Origin: Thalassia testudinum
Lineage: Eukaryota; Streptophyta; Magnoliopsida; Alismatales; Hydrocharitaceae
Direction of reading: 5' to 3'
Assembly (NCBI GenBank): GCA_037157565.1
Contig: JAZHRO010000002.1
Coordinates: 40,878,501-40,942,500, forward strand
Length of the DNA: 64,000 bases
Both the position numbers and the translations under genes were made by a program. The notes beneath the pieces are model-generated. The model did no database searches and had not been told where the DNA came from. It saw nothing but the letters and a program-made list of their open reading frames with translations. Below are positions 10,681-22,042 of the stretch, one piece after another. The first letter of the stretch is position 1. Each line of letters begins with the position of its first letter.

Positions 10681-12213
10681 GTTGAGGCTGATGTGTTGGG
10701 TTGACGTCGGGAGGAGGAGGTCTACACTAGCATGGTGAATGATGGATGAGGTATGCGAAGGAGGTCGTTGGAGAGAGGAGGTGGTTGGAGGTGAGGAGGA
10801 TGAAGGGATGTGGAGTGGGGTGGTGAAAATAAAAAATAAACTTTCATTACATTTTGTTGAAATAAATGCATATAGGAAATAAATAAAAACATATGCATTT
10901 CCAACATTTTCATATAGATTAAAATATTAAATCAAATAAGTCAAACATGATTTAGCAAGATCTAAAATATAATAAAGAACAAATAATATGCAATAGCACA
11001 AATAAATAAAATGAGAATGGATTAGATTTTACTTCTATCGAAGCGCTCATTAAGAACTTTCCTTAAAAAAGATATCGTCCCCCACAATACCGGTGCGTTA
11101 AGAGTCTGACGAACTCCTCCCAAGATACGACAATCTACCTCTAAGATTCGGTGCACTCCGGTCTTAGACGTCCTCGAAAACCACCTCAGGAGAATGAAGC
11201 TGAGGCAATTTGGTTTCCAACCAAATTCCCGATTGATCTACCAATTTAATGGTTTGATCAACCAAAAGCTTCTCATGGATCTCTCAATCTCCTTCAACCA
11301 CCCCACGACCACCATTAAGAGAAGCATTTCATTGATAAGGGAAGAACCCAATACAAAGGGACACAACCCAGTACAAGGAAGTAAGAGAAGACAAATTTGA
11401 CCACCCTTGTAAAGAGGGGAAGGTTGCTCCTCGTAACAACGAGGGAACTCCATCAAGATGGAGTCAAACAAAATCATAAGAAAGAAAGATAAAAAATAGA
11501 AAACAAAGAAAAAATAAAGAATGTGTCCCAGGTAGGGGATATAGTTGTGTTCCCCTGAAGCTTGAAAGAGTAGCAACTCTACTCTCATAGGAACGACAAT
11601 GTCACTGAGAAAGGAATCTCAGCGATCATCACGATCCGCGCTAATGAAAAACTGATAGATATTGATACTCGATAAGAATCGGGAAATCTCGATTGTGATA
11701 AGTACGGGGTCACACGTGGTCTGAAGCAACAAAAGTAGGCCATAGACCCCCTCATCAACTAAGGCTCGAGGATCACCACTGCATCACCATCACCACCACC
11801 CCACGACCACCCTCAGCAACGAGCAAGACCACAACCATTGAGTGCATCACCCCCAACGAAGAGAGGTGACCCCGCACGGGCTCCCTATCCTCGAGCAGTG
11901 CCACTCAGTTGCTGCCACATCGGTGAGCAACGATCACGCAGCAACCGAGGTCACAACGGACTCGGTCGAGGACGAGAGTGGGAAAGCAAACCAGAATGAC
12001 TGAACCAGTGAATGTAGATCAACAAGGAAGAGAAGACCCGAAGGAGAGGGAGGAGGAGAGGGAAGAGAGGAGGAAGGGGGGCCTCAACTACCCAGAGGGT
12101 GGTTGGTCAGGGCCCAACATTGTTAGGTTTTGAAGTTTGGGGGAGAAGACAGCGGGGGTGGAAGGAATGAAGCCGTGTAGTCGCACTATTCACCCCTCTC
12201 TAGTACTTTCATT

Positions 12214-12225
12214 TGGTATCAGAGC
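12214..12225 (+). other. Copia primer-binding site, unit 2
   Basis: TGGTATCAGAGC is the canonical complement of the initiator-Met tRNA 3' end and sits two bases after a '...tactttca' LTR end. It marks the 5' LTR to internal junction of a Ty1/copia element on the plus strand. Confidence 0.8.
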
Positions 12226-12304
12226 TCAAATGTCCATGACTTCCTAAAGGATTTGACATTTCAAAAGGGTCATCACAAAGATTTTATTTTTGGGTGATGT
12301 ATAA

Positions 12305-12450
12305 ATGGGTGTTCAATCAAGATCGAATTTTAGGGGTTTGTTTGTGTTTGATGCTTTTATTTCTCAAATGGAACCCAAGTCTATCGAAGAGACTTGTAGT
12401 GATGAGTCTTAGATCCTAGCTATGGAAGGAAACTCAACTAATTTAGTGGG
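12305..12450 (+). pseudogene. Ty1/copia RT N-terminal fragment, unit 2
   Basis: This is the homologue of the RT fragment in unit 1 (FVFDAFISQMEPKSIEETCSD) with a stop codon at the place of the conserved tryptophan (tct tag atc). The deletion joining primer site to RT is shared with unit 1, so the deletion preceded the tandem duplication. Confidence 0.65.
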
Positions 12451-12465
12451 TGGTTGGTGTAGGTT

Positions 12466-13500
12466 GAGGTCGATGTGTTGGGTTGACGTTGGGAGGAGGT
12501 CTACACTAGCATGGTGGATGATGGATGAGGTATGCGAAGGAGGTCGTTGGAGAGAGGGGGTGGAGGAGGTGGTCGGAGGTGAGGAGGATGAAGGGAGGTG
12601 GAGGAAGGAGGGTGAAAATAAAAAATAAATTTTCATTACATTTCGTTGAAATAAATGCATATATGAAATAAATAAAAACATATGCATTTCCAACATTTTC
12701 ACATAAATAAAAGGTATTAAATCAAGCAAGTCAAACGTAATTTGGCAAGATCCAAAATAAAATAAAGAACAAATAAACAAAATGAGAATGTATTAGATTT
12801 TACTTTGATCAAAGCGCTCATTAAGAACTTCCCCTAGAGAAGGTATCGCCCCCACAATACCGGTGCGTCGGGGGTCTGATGAACTCCTCCTAGGATACGA
12901 CGATCCACCTCCAAGATTCGACGCACTCCGATCTTGGACGTCTTTGAAAATCACCTTAGGGGAACAAAGTTGAGGCAATTTGGTTTCTAACTAAATTCCC
13001 GATTAATCTACCAATTTAATGGTTTGATTAACCAAAAACTTCTCATAAATCTCTTAATATCCTTGTGCAATATCGACAAAAGTGATTGGAGATTTTTCTA
13101 CCAATCTCATATCGAATGAATGCACCAAAAAAGAGAGACAAGAACAAGAGAGAGGGGGAGAGAGTGGAGAGAGCTTTTCTGCTCTTGTTGTATATCAAAT
13201 GAGAGCCCCCTAGTGGCCCTTATTTAGAGCTCACGACAAAACGTTTATAGAAATTCCCATTTTATGAAAATATGACAATTGATCGACCAATTAAGTTTAT
13301 TAATCGACCAAAATAATTGGTCGATCAAACTTCACTATTTGGTCAACTAAACCAATTGATTGACCAAACTAAATTTATTGATCAACCAAAATAATTGGTC
13401 GACTAATTTTACATTTTGATCACCTAATCTAGGTCAAAATCTCGAGATTAAAATTCGTAGCAAACTAGTCCAAGTTCTAAGTTCCAAATTGATTCTCACT
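12466..13500 (-). repeat. Antisense LTR-like stretch with palindromic motif array
   Basis: It contains a microsatellite-poor, structured region at 13265-13435 with repeated TTGATCGACCAA / TTGGTCGATCAA palindrome variants. Read on the minus strand, the array precedes a TATA-like 'ctctaaataagg' (about 13222-13233) and then the rest of the unit. This order (motif array, TATA box, transcribed part) is the same as in the certain LTRs of this window. LTR ends were not found, so the LTR call is inference. Confidence 0.4.
13265..13435. promoter_or_regulatory. TTGATCGACCAA-type palindrome array
   Basis: At least six variants alternate in orientation: ttgatcgaccaa, taatcgaccaaa, ttggtcgatcaa, ttggtcaactaa, ttgattgaccaa, ttgatcaaccaa and ttggtcgactaa. 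Each is a perfect or near-perfect palindrome around a TCGA or TCAA centre. Spacing is irregular, about 12-30 bases. Confidence 0.6.
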
Positions 13501-14099
13501 CGAGCCTGAGACAAAGCTGGAGCTAGGGTAGGGCATGTGTGCGCGGTCCCTAGCCCTACTGATGAGAACCTCATCATGAACCCTAACTAGCTCAATTTAA
13601 TCCAAATAAGTATGAGAAAGCTCCTACAAAACTCAAAGAAAGGCTTAACTCAGAGAATTCTGAGTTTAAGAAGAAAACAAGTCATGAGGGGTAAAACTGT
13701 AATTTTACCAACGCAGTTTGCAAGCAGGGTAATTAAGGGTCCAAACACGGGTCAAACAAGCCTAATAAGAAGGAAAGTGGGATGATCTGATCTAAAAAGG
13801 GTTATAACAACTTCAAGAAATTAAATGACATTATGAAACCTTAAAACAAACCCACTTCAATTCACGAGGTTCGAGACAGGATAAAAATCAACTAAACCCA
13901 CTAAAATTCATACAAAAATAATCTCTAGGGTTTAGAACCTTCAATTTGACCTTAGAAACCCATTTTGACCTACAAGAGAACCATGCCCAATTAATGACTT
14001 AATCTGAATTTTTACATAAATTGGCCATTCAAACATAGTCCAACCTAGAAATAAAATTCACCATTAAAATCCTTAGGTTCAAATTAGTCATATATAAAA
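13501..14099. other. Spacer, no gene seen
   Basis: AT-rich, without recognisable coding or RNA features. Confidence 0.35.
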
Positions 14100-16330
14100 A
14101 CTTGAGCCTAAGAAGAGACCTCCTTGACCGACTTTGCAATTTGGTCCTCTTCATTTACTTTTTAACCCTTATCTTTCGAAACCCTTGCATTTTAGCCCCC
14201 AGCTTTCTCGTCGTTCTTTGCAAAACGGTCCCTCCTGCAAAACTCTGTGCAGCACCATGCTCCGGCGACTTTGCGCGAAGCATGGCGCCGCGCAGAAAGA
14301 GGTGACCGCCCTGCAAAACAGACGCGGGGTTCCCTGCGACATCCTCTATCGCAGGGACCCGGCCATGCTGCCTGCCGACCACCATACCTTCCATGCGAAC
14401 GCGCGGAAGGTATGGGTCTCGTCTCCGACCACTCTCCGGCAAGGCTGGCACGTCGCCAGCCTGTGCCTCCCTCTCCGCCATCCCCTTTATAAGAACCAGC
14501 ACCCCCTACCGGTTCCGGCAAGCTCTCTTTGACGGAGAACAACCCTCCACTTCGTCCTCTCCTCCTCCTTCAGACGGCCCGCAGCTTCCGGCGACTCTCT
14601 CCTCTTCCTCCTCGTCGCTCTGCCGCCTTACCTACAGCAGGGTTCCCCTTACCCTCTCGTCTGCGCCGTGCTGTACCCGCCGGCGCCCTCAGCATGCTTC
14701 CTCGTCACCGCACTCCTCTCCAGGGCCTCTTCTTCCCCAGCTCCGGTAGGTACGAGCTGGTGGCTCTGCCCTTCCCCTTCGTCCAAAACCTAGGTAAGAA
14801 GCTTCCTCTCCTCCTCCTTTAAATTTCCCCTCTGTCAATTTATCTTTTCGTGCCACCACACACAACTTCCATCTCCGCCTGCTCCGTCTCCAACCACCCT
14901 CTCTGGCGAGCTCATCCCACCTCCACAGACCTTCTCACCCCTCGCCGATTACCTCAGAAGCTTCCCCTCACTCCATTCAACAGCTTCCCCCTTTCCATTC
15001 CCTGCCACACTCCACCTAACGACCCCCCGAACAAACCCATTTCTCCGACCACAGTCCGACCTAGGGCTGCCACCATACGCCGCCTCACGCCTCGCCACCA
15101 CCCGCACTAGCTTCGCCGCACTCCGGCGAAGCTCCCTGCATACTCTGACTGGGCCGAGAGGCCGTATTCTTGATTTCAGGTCACGCCCTCTTCGCCGCCA
15201 TTGCTGAGCAGGTGAAGCTCCTTCACCTGCAACTGCAGGTTCGCCCTCGCCCAGGCTCGCACTCCAGGACACACGGCTTGCCCCCGCGAAGCATCCCAGG
15301 CTTGCAGCTGGGGTGAAAGCCTCGCACACGGCAGTAATTGACCGCAGCTCCCTCAACAGCGGGTGCGAGATTTGGAGGTGGGACTTTAGTCCCACCTCGT
15401 AAGTGTGCGGCCGCGCGCCCACACTTATATTGAAAAGGTGTTTAGGGCTTATTGCCTTCGAACACAGGGGTCAGGTCCCTCTCACCCGCACGCAGCGTGC
15501 CACTCACTCGCCCGCCCTCGCCCGCGCTTACTCCTGCCGGTCTGGGCCGGATCCGATTACCCAAACCCGCACACTCCTCGCCCACCATCGCACGCCGGTG
15601 GGCCTGGTCCCGGGCGCGATACCCGTACCCGAATACCCGGCTCTGGGAGAGCGATCCTATAAGAGAAATCTGAGAAAGAGAGAGACGCGGGGAAGGGTAG
15701 AGGTAGGTTTTGCTCTGACCCATTGTGCGAGTGTGCAGGAGCATAAGAAGAAGAAGAAAGGAAGGCGGCCGAAGCCTTAGCCGCTCAGAAGAAAGAAAGA
15801 AGGAGAAGCAAGAAAGAAGAAACAGAAGAAGAAGAAGAGGAGCACTGTAGCAAACCTACAGTTAAGTCGTCTGACCACTGCATCAGACGACGGTTGAGCA
15901 GCGGCCAGAGGAAATAAAGCAAGAAAAGAAGAAGAAGAAGAAGAGGGAAGAAGACGTAGCCGCCTGAGCAAAAGAAAGAGAAAGAAAGAAAAAGAAAGAA
16001 AGAGAAGAACAGAAGAAGGAAGCAGAGAAGAGGAAGAAGAAAAGAAGAAGACTTTGCAGCTGAAAGAAAGAAAGAAAAGAGAGAAGAAGACAGGAAGAAA
16101 AGAAGAAGAAAAAGAAGAGGAACGGCCAGGATGAAAAGAGAAGAAAGAAGAGAAGAAGAAGCCAACAAAACTCTCTCTCTCTCTCTCATTTTGTAATCTA
16201 ATTAGAGAACCCTTGTAATTCTAGAATTCCAGTAGCTCCCTGAGTTCGACCTCGGTAATACAATTTCCGAGTAAAAAAATCTTTTGTAATGATAACTGTA
16301 GCTGTTTTGTCTTATACTATAATGACTATA
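14100..16330 (+). repeat. LTR-like GC-rich repeat, copy B
   Basis: This is the longer copy of the repeat at 1-1690. It has a TATA box in 'ccctttataagaacc' (about 14484-14490), a C/T-rich leader, the USE-like element at 15388-15399, a long GAA-rich tract (about 15740-16160), a CT microsatellite (16168-16188) and a 'gagttcgacctcgg' block near 16242. The several open frames on both strands are low-complexity products of GC-rich sequence. The probable nature is an LTR with its R/U5 region; terminal TG/CA and target duplications were not resolved. Confidence 0.5.
15388..15432 (+). promoter_or_regulatory. USE-like motif plus TATA-like box in repeat copy B
   Basis: AGTCCCACCTCG at 15388-15399 differs at one base from the plant USE consensus and is followed, 25 bases later, by TTATATTG (15425-15432). 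The first copy of the repeat has the same spacing with a perfect USE. Conservation of both boxes and their spacing between diverged copies suggests use as a promoter module; this is inferred. Confidence 0.4.
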
Positions 16331-17244
16331 CTATAATAAACATCAAGATGCAAAACAGCTAACAGGCTACCACCTACCTCTCACTTTTTGCTACATAAGC
16401 CATGGGAGGCAAAAGCCTTTTACACCAACAAGAGGTTTGTCCACTTCCAGTATGGGACTAAAAACCTCTCCCAAATCTCACTGATTTCAACATGAATTCT
16501 CATGTCACCATATAACAATTGCATCCCAATTGATGCAATTAAGCTCTCAAATCCAACACATTTTAGTCCAAAATTGTTAAAGTTTAACGACTATGATAAT
16601 GGAATGACATATGAAAACAATGTTACTTTTTCAATGACAAAATCGACAATATAGTGAACTAAATGGGAAATAAGTAATTTTGAAAGATTTCAATGGCATG
16701 TACGTAAGATTCCTTTTATACTTTACCTTTTCTTCCAAGGGAAATGGAATACGTTCTCAAGTGTAGCAAACACACTCTGCTTGTGCCGGAATAGAAATTT
16801 GCATTAGCGTAGAAAGGGCAAATGGATTTTTTTTTTATAACCCAAAACCCCTTGTGGGTAATTTGGGAAAGACATGTCCCCCACATCACATGCCTCTTGG
16901 ATAATTAAAAGGTTGGGCTTGAATGGAGTTCCCTTTTGTTGAAGTCAAGAGATGTAGACCTGCAACCATCCAACCATACCTTTGTAGGTGACAAATGGGT
17001 TTCTATATCAATAGATCAAACAAGCTTTTATAAGAGAAATAGTTTTTTGAAGCAGCTTTCCACTCCTTTGCCTACGCCTGTGCATCTCGTTCATTGGCTT
17101 TGAACAACTAGATGTGACTGCAAAATTTGGATTTGAGGCCCCCTTTTTTTTATAAGGGGGCGTCAAAATACTTGGTAGAAAATGAGATGGTCTTTCTATT
17201 TTTCATTTTATAAGTAGCCAAGGAACTAAGTCCAACGCATTGGC
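16331..17244. other. Spacer, no gene seen
   Basis: Mixed AT-rich DNA with no supported feature. Confidence 0.35.
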
Positions 17245-18784
17245 ATGCTAATAAGGTGTGACTCATCATAACTAAAATGACCAAGATAAGCTAGAAACTA
17301 GGTTAAACACTATACAATTAACATATGAAAATGGTTAAGTATGGGAAATAACGAAAATGACCTAAAACATCCAATTTGTGTTAAAAACGTGAAATTAGGT
17401 CATAAAATGAGATATTTTATTCATTTCTAGAAATTGATAATCCAATTGCAAATTGAACACATATTTGGTTTCAAATGTTCAAATTAAAAGTGAAATCAAC
17501 TTCCCAAATGTTCAATTAAGCTTCAATAAAAATTTCATGGCATTTAGACATCATTAGGGCCTTGCATTTAAAGTTTTACATATAGATCCTCAGGTCATAA
17601 CATTCTCTTTATATTTAACTTCTCTAGGACCTGTTTGAAAATCGCCAAGGGCTTCTTTACAAGACTCCAAGAACTGCGTCCACTTATGGGCCTCGCCATA
17701 ATTTCTCTACCCCTTCGCCCTAAAGGGCTTTTGCGTAAAATCACCAACACAACTGCTGCTGCAGGTCTACTGTAGCACTGTAGAACACGGCTGATCTTGG
17801 TCATTCATCTCATGATCCAAGGGGGCAACTCCAATCGAAGCTTCGCGTGCTTTGGCACGTGTGATCACCTTCCCCTCTAGATCTCATCCAACGGTGGCAT
17901 TTTAATTTGAATGTTCGCGTGCTCCTCAATTTCATCTCCACCCCCATACCCTAGGAGCTTAATCTCACCCTACGATGAGTACAATCACTCTCTCTTGGCT
18001 ACTTAAGCAACTCCCTTGAGCTGCGCGCACACTTAATCACTCCCTCCTCCTCGAGTGGTTTCCTTCGTCTATTCCCTCAGCTTCCCTACCCTCTTTCATT
18101 GCCAACAGTGATAGAGTGGGTTTCTCTCCTTCCGTCGATCGCCTCCTGCCACTAGCCATTAGCTCTTGGACATCTTCGTCAGCTGAAGGGTCTTCTCCCC
18201 TTTTGTCATAATCAGCTACTGGCTAGTGACCTTGGACAACTTCTTCCCTTAGATAGATTTCTTGCTTTCTAGATTAGTTGTAGTGTTAGCTAGAGTAATT
18301 TAGGCTAGTAGATGTAGTTAGAGATCAAATTTGATGATGGTTTGATTGTTAGAGTTAGGAGTAGATTAGATTAGGTAGTATTCCACTCACCCACCTCCTC
18401 TGATCAATTCAGATCAGAGGAGATGAATTCAACTATTCGTCATTTTCATTTAATCTCCCTCTCCATATCACTATCACATTCATTGACTTCCTTGACGATT
18501 TATTTCACTATTTGCTCCATTCATGAGAATCACTATGGATCTAAAGCTCCATAGCTTCTAGATCCACAGTGCGTTCAATTCCATCTAAGGGTGAATTCAT
18601 TCATTCCATTAGTCACAAGCACCCTTAATATAGTTTGTTTGTGCTTATTTGGTCATTTGGAATTGATCTGAATTTTTGAGTTGAATGAGGATTTTTTGAT
18701 GTAATCATGTGTTGATCGGATTTAAATGATCAAATTGAGCTTTCTTATGTTTGATTGGCTTGATTTGTTATGAACGCGTGCCCC

Positions 18785-19675
18785 AGACGTATTTTAAGAC
18801 GTCTGGGAGGTGGGCCAGACGTCGGACCAGACGTCTGGAATCACTTCCAGACGTCGTATCAGACGTCTGGGATCGTTTCCAGACGTCTGTAAATCAGTTA
18901 TTTTCGACACGCGCGGGTCGTCTGCGCGCCTAAGCGCGTAGACCGCATATTCGCTCCTGCGGCTGCAAATTCTCGCCGCTGCCGTCTCTCTCTCCTCCTC
19001 GCGCGGCCTTAAAAGGCCACGCGCTCTCTCCCGTCGCCTCCACCCCTTTCCTCTTCTCCTTCCAGTGCGCGGGAGCGGGCGTGGGGTTGCTGCGGCGGCG
19101 ACGGCCGCAGTGAGCGCGGAGGGGGAGCTGCGTGCGAGAGCGGCACTCAGCCGTGAGGGCGAGCTCGTCGGGGCTGCCAGGGCCAACCGGCGGGGAGCGC
19201 AGCGAGCGCGGAACGACGCGGGAGGCCTGCTGTGGCTCGAGCAGCAGGCGCACGAGGTGCGACGCAAGCGGTGTCGCGAGCGGAGGGCGAGTCGCGCCCT
19301 AGTTCTGGAAAAATTTCCAGAATCAGACGTCTGTGCTGATAGCCAGACGGCGAGGTCGACGTCTGGAAGACTGTCCAGACATCTGAAAGGTGAGTTTTCC
19401 GTCTTCTTCTTCCTTCTTATCGACTGACCGTACTGAGGGAGGGAGATGGGTGTGCGCAGGCTCGGTGATTCGCCATCCAACACGAATCAGACGTCTGGCT
19501 GTAGTACCAGACGGCGAGAGTGACCTCCAGACGTCGAGGGTGACCATCGAACGACTAGGAACTAGGCCAGACGTCCCCGCAGGCTTCTGGACGTCTGAGA
19601 AACCATGCAGAATAAGGTAATTCTCTGATCCACTTTTTAAGACGTCTGGAAGAAGTTCCAGACGTCTGATTTTGC
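18785..19675. promoter_or_regulatory. CAGACGTCTG palindrome clusters in solo LTR copy 1
   Basis: About ten exact GACGTCT cores and several one-base variants occur in two groups, 18785-18893 and 19322-19675, usually as CCAGACGTCTGG or CAGACGTCTGA. The GACGTC centre has the ACGT core recognised by plant bZIP proteins. A GC-rich interval of about 430 bases separates the groups. Confidence 0.6.
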
Positions 19676-19943
19676 ACAGTGTCGTCGTTTTCGACCCGTT
19701 CGGGTTCCGTTTTCCGCGTTTCGAGTTGCGTTCTTTCCGGAATTAAATCATCTACCCGTCTACAGTAGCTATACACTGTTTTGAGACACTCCTTGTGTTT
19801 GATCCTTGTGATAGGACCTCGTTCCGTTGCAGTCTTGGGGGTCGCGGAGGCACGCGGGATTCCCGATCACGCCCCCATTACTCCCGTCATACCTGGTAGA
19901 GTGGCTTTTAAGTATAACCTGTTAAATTGTGGAATCATAAATA

Positions 19944-20085
19944 GAACCTAGGACATTACATGAATCCTAGGAATGAAAACAGATTGAATGATAGATCCTA
20001 GGTGTTGCATGAATCCTAGGGCTGAAAAACTAGATTGTATGATAGATCCTAGGATACGGCATGAATCCTAGGACGGGAAAACTAG
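19944..20085 (+). repeat. Three tandem ~50-bp units
   Basis: Units start at 19944, 19994 and 20045 with 'ga(t/a)cctagg', contain 'catgaatcctagg' and end near 'gattg.atgata'. Unit lengths are 50 and 51, with the third incomplete. They are internal to the solo LTR. Confidence 0.7.
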
Positions 20086-22042
20086 TGGAACAGATGAATA
20101 CTGCAGTATTGGGAAAATGGAAAGGAATAAATAGCTTCCTGTAATCGAATTAACAGCTGCCTGTTGAATAAATAAACGTGTTTGAGAACATGGATTGTGA
20201 TAACGTGAAACTGGAAGGTGAAACTTAGACGTTCTGAGCTGGAACCCTACGGGGAAGTAGGAGTAGAACTCCTGGAAAGTGAATGGAATAGAATTGGGGA
20301 AGTGAGCTGGCCCTTGAGTACGGAGTACCAAGGAGAGCGACTGTCCCCCTGTTTAGTGCAGAGCGGAGCCAGCCGCCCCAGGGACCCGGGGTTAGGACTG
20401 GCCACTCTGTACCGACTTGCTGGCCCTCGCGTACGTAGTACCGAGGAGAGCTACTAGTGTAGGGAGGTACTAGCTACCCCACGGGCCCCGGGGTTCTGCT
20501 AGCCTCCCACACCGACTTGTTAGGCCCGCTGGGGCAAACTAGGGTAGTCAGGCGAGGGTGCGCGGACTGTGAAGGGGCAAGGCCCCTGTTTGGTTACTGT
20601 GGAGGGGTTGGACCCCTGTTACTGAGAGGGTTCTGCCCTGTACTGGTTCCGTGTTGTGCTTTGGGCGCACCCGTTAACTGAAACGACTGACCACCTGCCA
20701 GTGCGGGTTAGCTACCCATGCATTTACCGCGCGTGCCGTAGTCACCGTTACATCTGTCAGTGACCTTGGGATGGTTGACTGAGAGTAGAATCACCACGGG
20801 GGACTCTCCCGGCCAGGAGAGCACCACGTGCTACTTTTACTGTTCGGAAAAGACTGCAATCAAGATCGTTCCCACGAGGAACATTCGAGATCAAGTAAAA
20901 GATCTGAGAAATAGATAAATCGTGAGATAATTGAAAGACTTAAATAAAGAAAGTAACAGAACTTAACAGCTACTGTACACTCTACTGTTTCTTTAGTTTT
21001 AGTTGCCACTCTACTCAGCGTTTTGCTGACGTGTTACACTCGTTACCTTTCAGGACCAGGTGTTGAGCAGCCAGGGTCAGCGGCTGCAGAGGACGTTGGG
21101 CCGAGTAGGGTCCAGTAGAGTTACCACTATTTCTTGTACCTCTTTTTGTTTCGTTATACTGAGTAGTTCTTGTTTCCGTTGTACTTTTCTTTACCTGCAG
21201 TTCATATTTAGTTATGAATGTTGTTCTACTGTTGTGGTGGTATATACTGTAGTAGTTTCTTTCCTTGCTGCTGTAATTTCTTACTGTTAGTTATATTCAT
21301 GTTGAATGTGGTTTATTTTACTGCTCTTTTGGTTACTTCTTCGTTGGACGACTAAGTCTTGGGATTAGTTGAGTCGGTCCGGTTCTCGTGTCTCGTAGGG
21401 GCTCGGGAACCGGGTCGTTACACCAATGGGCTTAAGCTGTTTTAACGTGATTTTGATCATTATATGTGCTTATTCCCAATTTTAAACTTAATCCCTAATT
21501 TCTGGCTTTGTTTGGTAGCTCAAGCCCATGAGAATCAGATATCCTGATTTAAGGCTTGAGCAATGATCTAATTGGTTTTAAAGGATCACCTAGAACACAT
21601 GTACACCAATTGATGGTGTACAGATGTTTCAGATGATCAAATCATTTTGGTAGAGCCATAGCAACTGCCCAATTTGAGCAACATTATTTCCTGGCAAAAG
21701 CTTTAAATTTGACATTTGAAGGTCAACTGAGAGTTTTGAAGTTTTCGATAGAATTTTTGAGTGGTTGAAAGATTAATTTCCAGTAGGGATTATCAGATCT
21801 GAATAGCAGCTAATTCCTTTGAACAAGTTTCTTTGGAGAATTTCAACTTTAATTCCAGATGATATGGAGATGGAATGATTTGCTGAGCTTTATTGATCCT
21901 TAGATCTGATTTATTAGATCTGAGGATGACCTTCTTGACTTATTTTTATGATGATTTTAACATGAAGATCTTTTGGATTTCATGCTTGGGATAGTAACAT
22001 AGCAGCTATATCTATTTTAAGACGTCTAATACAGCAGCTCTT

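Larger units (their letters stand above)
9554..13070 (+). repeat. Tandem duplication, two units with ~1.77-kb period
   Basis: Unit 1 (about 9554-11310) and unit 2 (about 11318-13070) align throughout at an offset of about 1770. Examples are 9781 against 11551 (gaagcttgaaagagtagcaa) and 11041 against 12811 (aagcgctcattaagaac). Each unit holds a LINE 3' piece, a copia LTR end, a primer site, a copia RT fragment and the start of an antisense LTR-like stretch. The copies have diverged by many substitutions, so the duplication is not recent. Confidence 0.75.
18766..21422 (-). mobile_element. Probable solo LTR (~2.66 kb), family with CAGACGTCTG palindromes, copy 1
   Basis: On the minus strand it begins TGTAACGACCCGG (21422 downwards) and ends ...CGCGTTCATAACA (18766), a TG...CA frame. 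It is homologous over its whole length to 54344-57014, which lies in the opposite orientation. It splits the surrounding dispersed repeat cleanly. The target duplication is not recognisable here, unlike in the second copy. Contents on the plus strand are a palindrome cluster (18785-18893 and 19322-19675), a GC-rich section, a 50-bp tandem repeat (19944-20085) and a long GC-rich tract of diverged repeats (20320-20660). No protein domain is seen. Confidence 0.65.

Noticed and set aside
14102..15780. Many open frames in the GC-rich repeat copy, up to 157 codons
   Set aside because: Same explanation. The sequence aligns with a second repeat copy in which these frames are not kept.
18794..19483. 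229-codon minus-strand frame inside the 2.66-kb LTR
   Set aside because: It consists of Arg/Ser/Ala-rich GC sequence and translated palindromes; the homologous region in the other copy has no equivalent frame.
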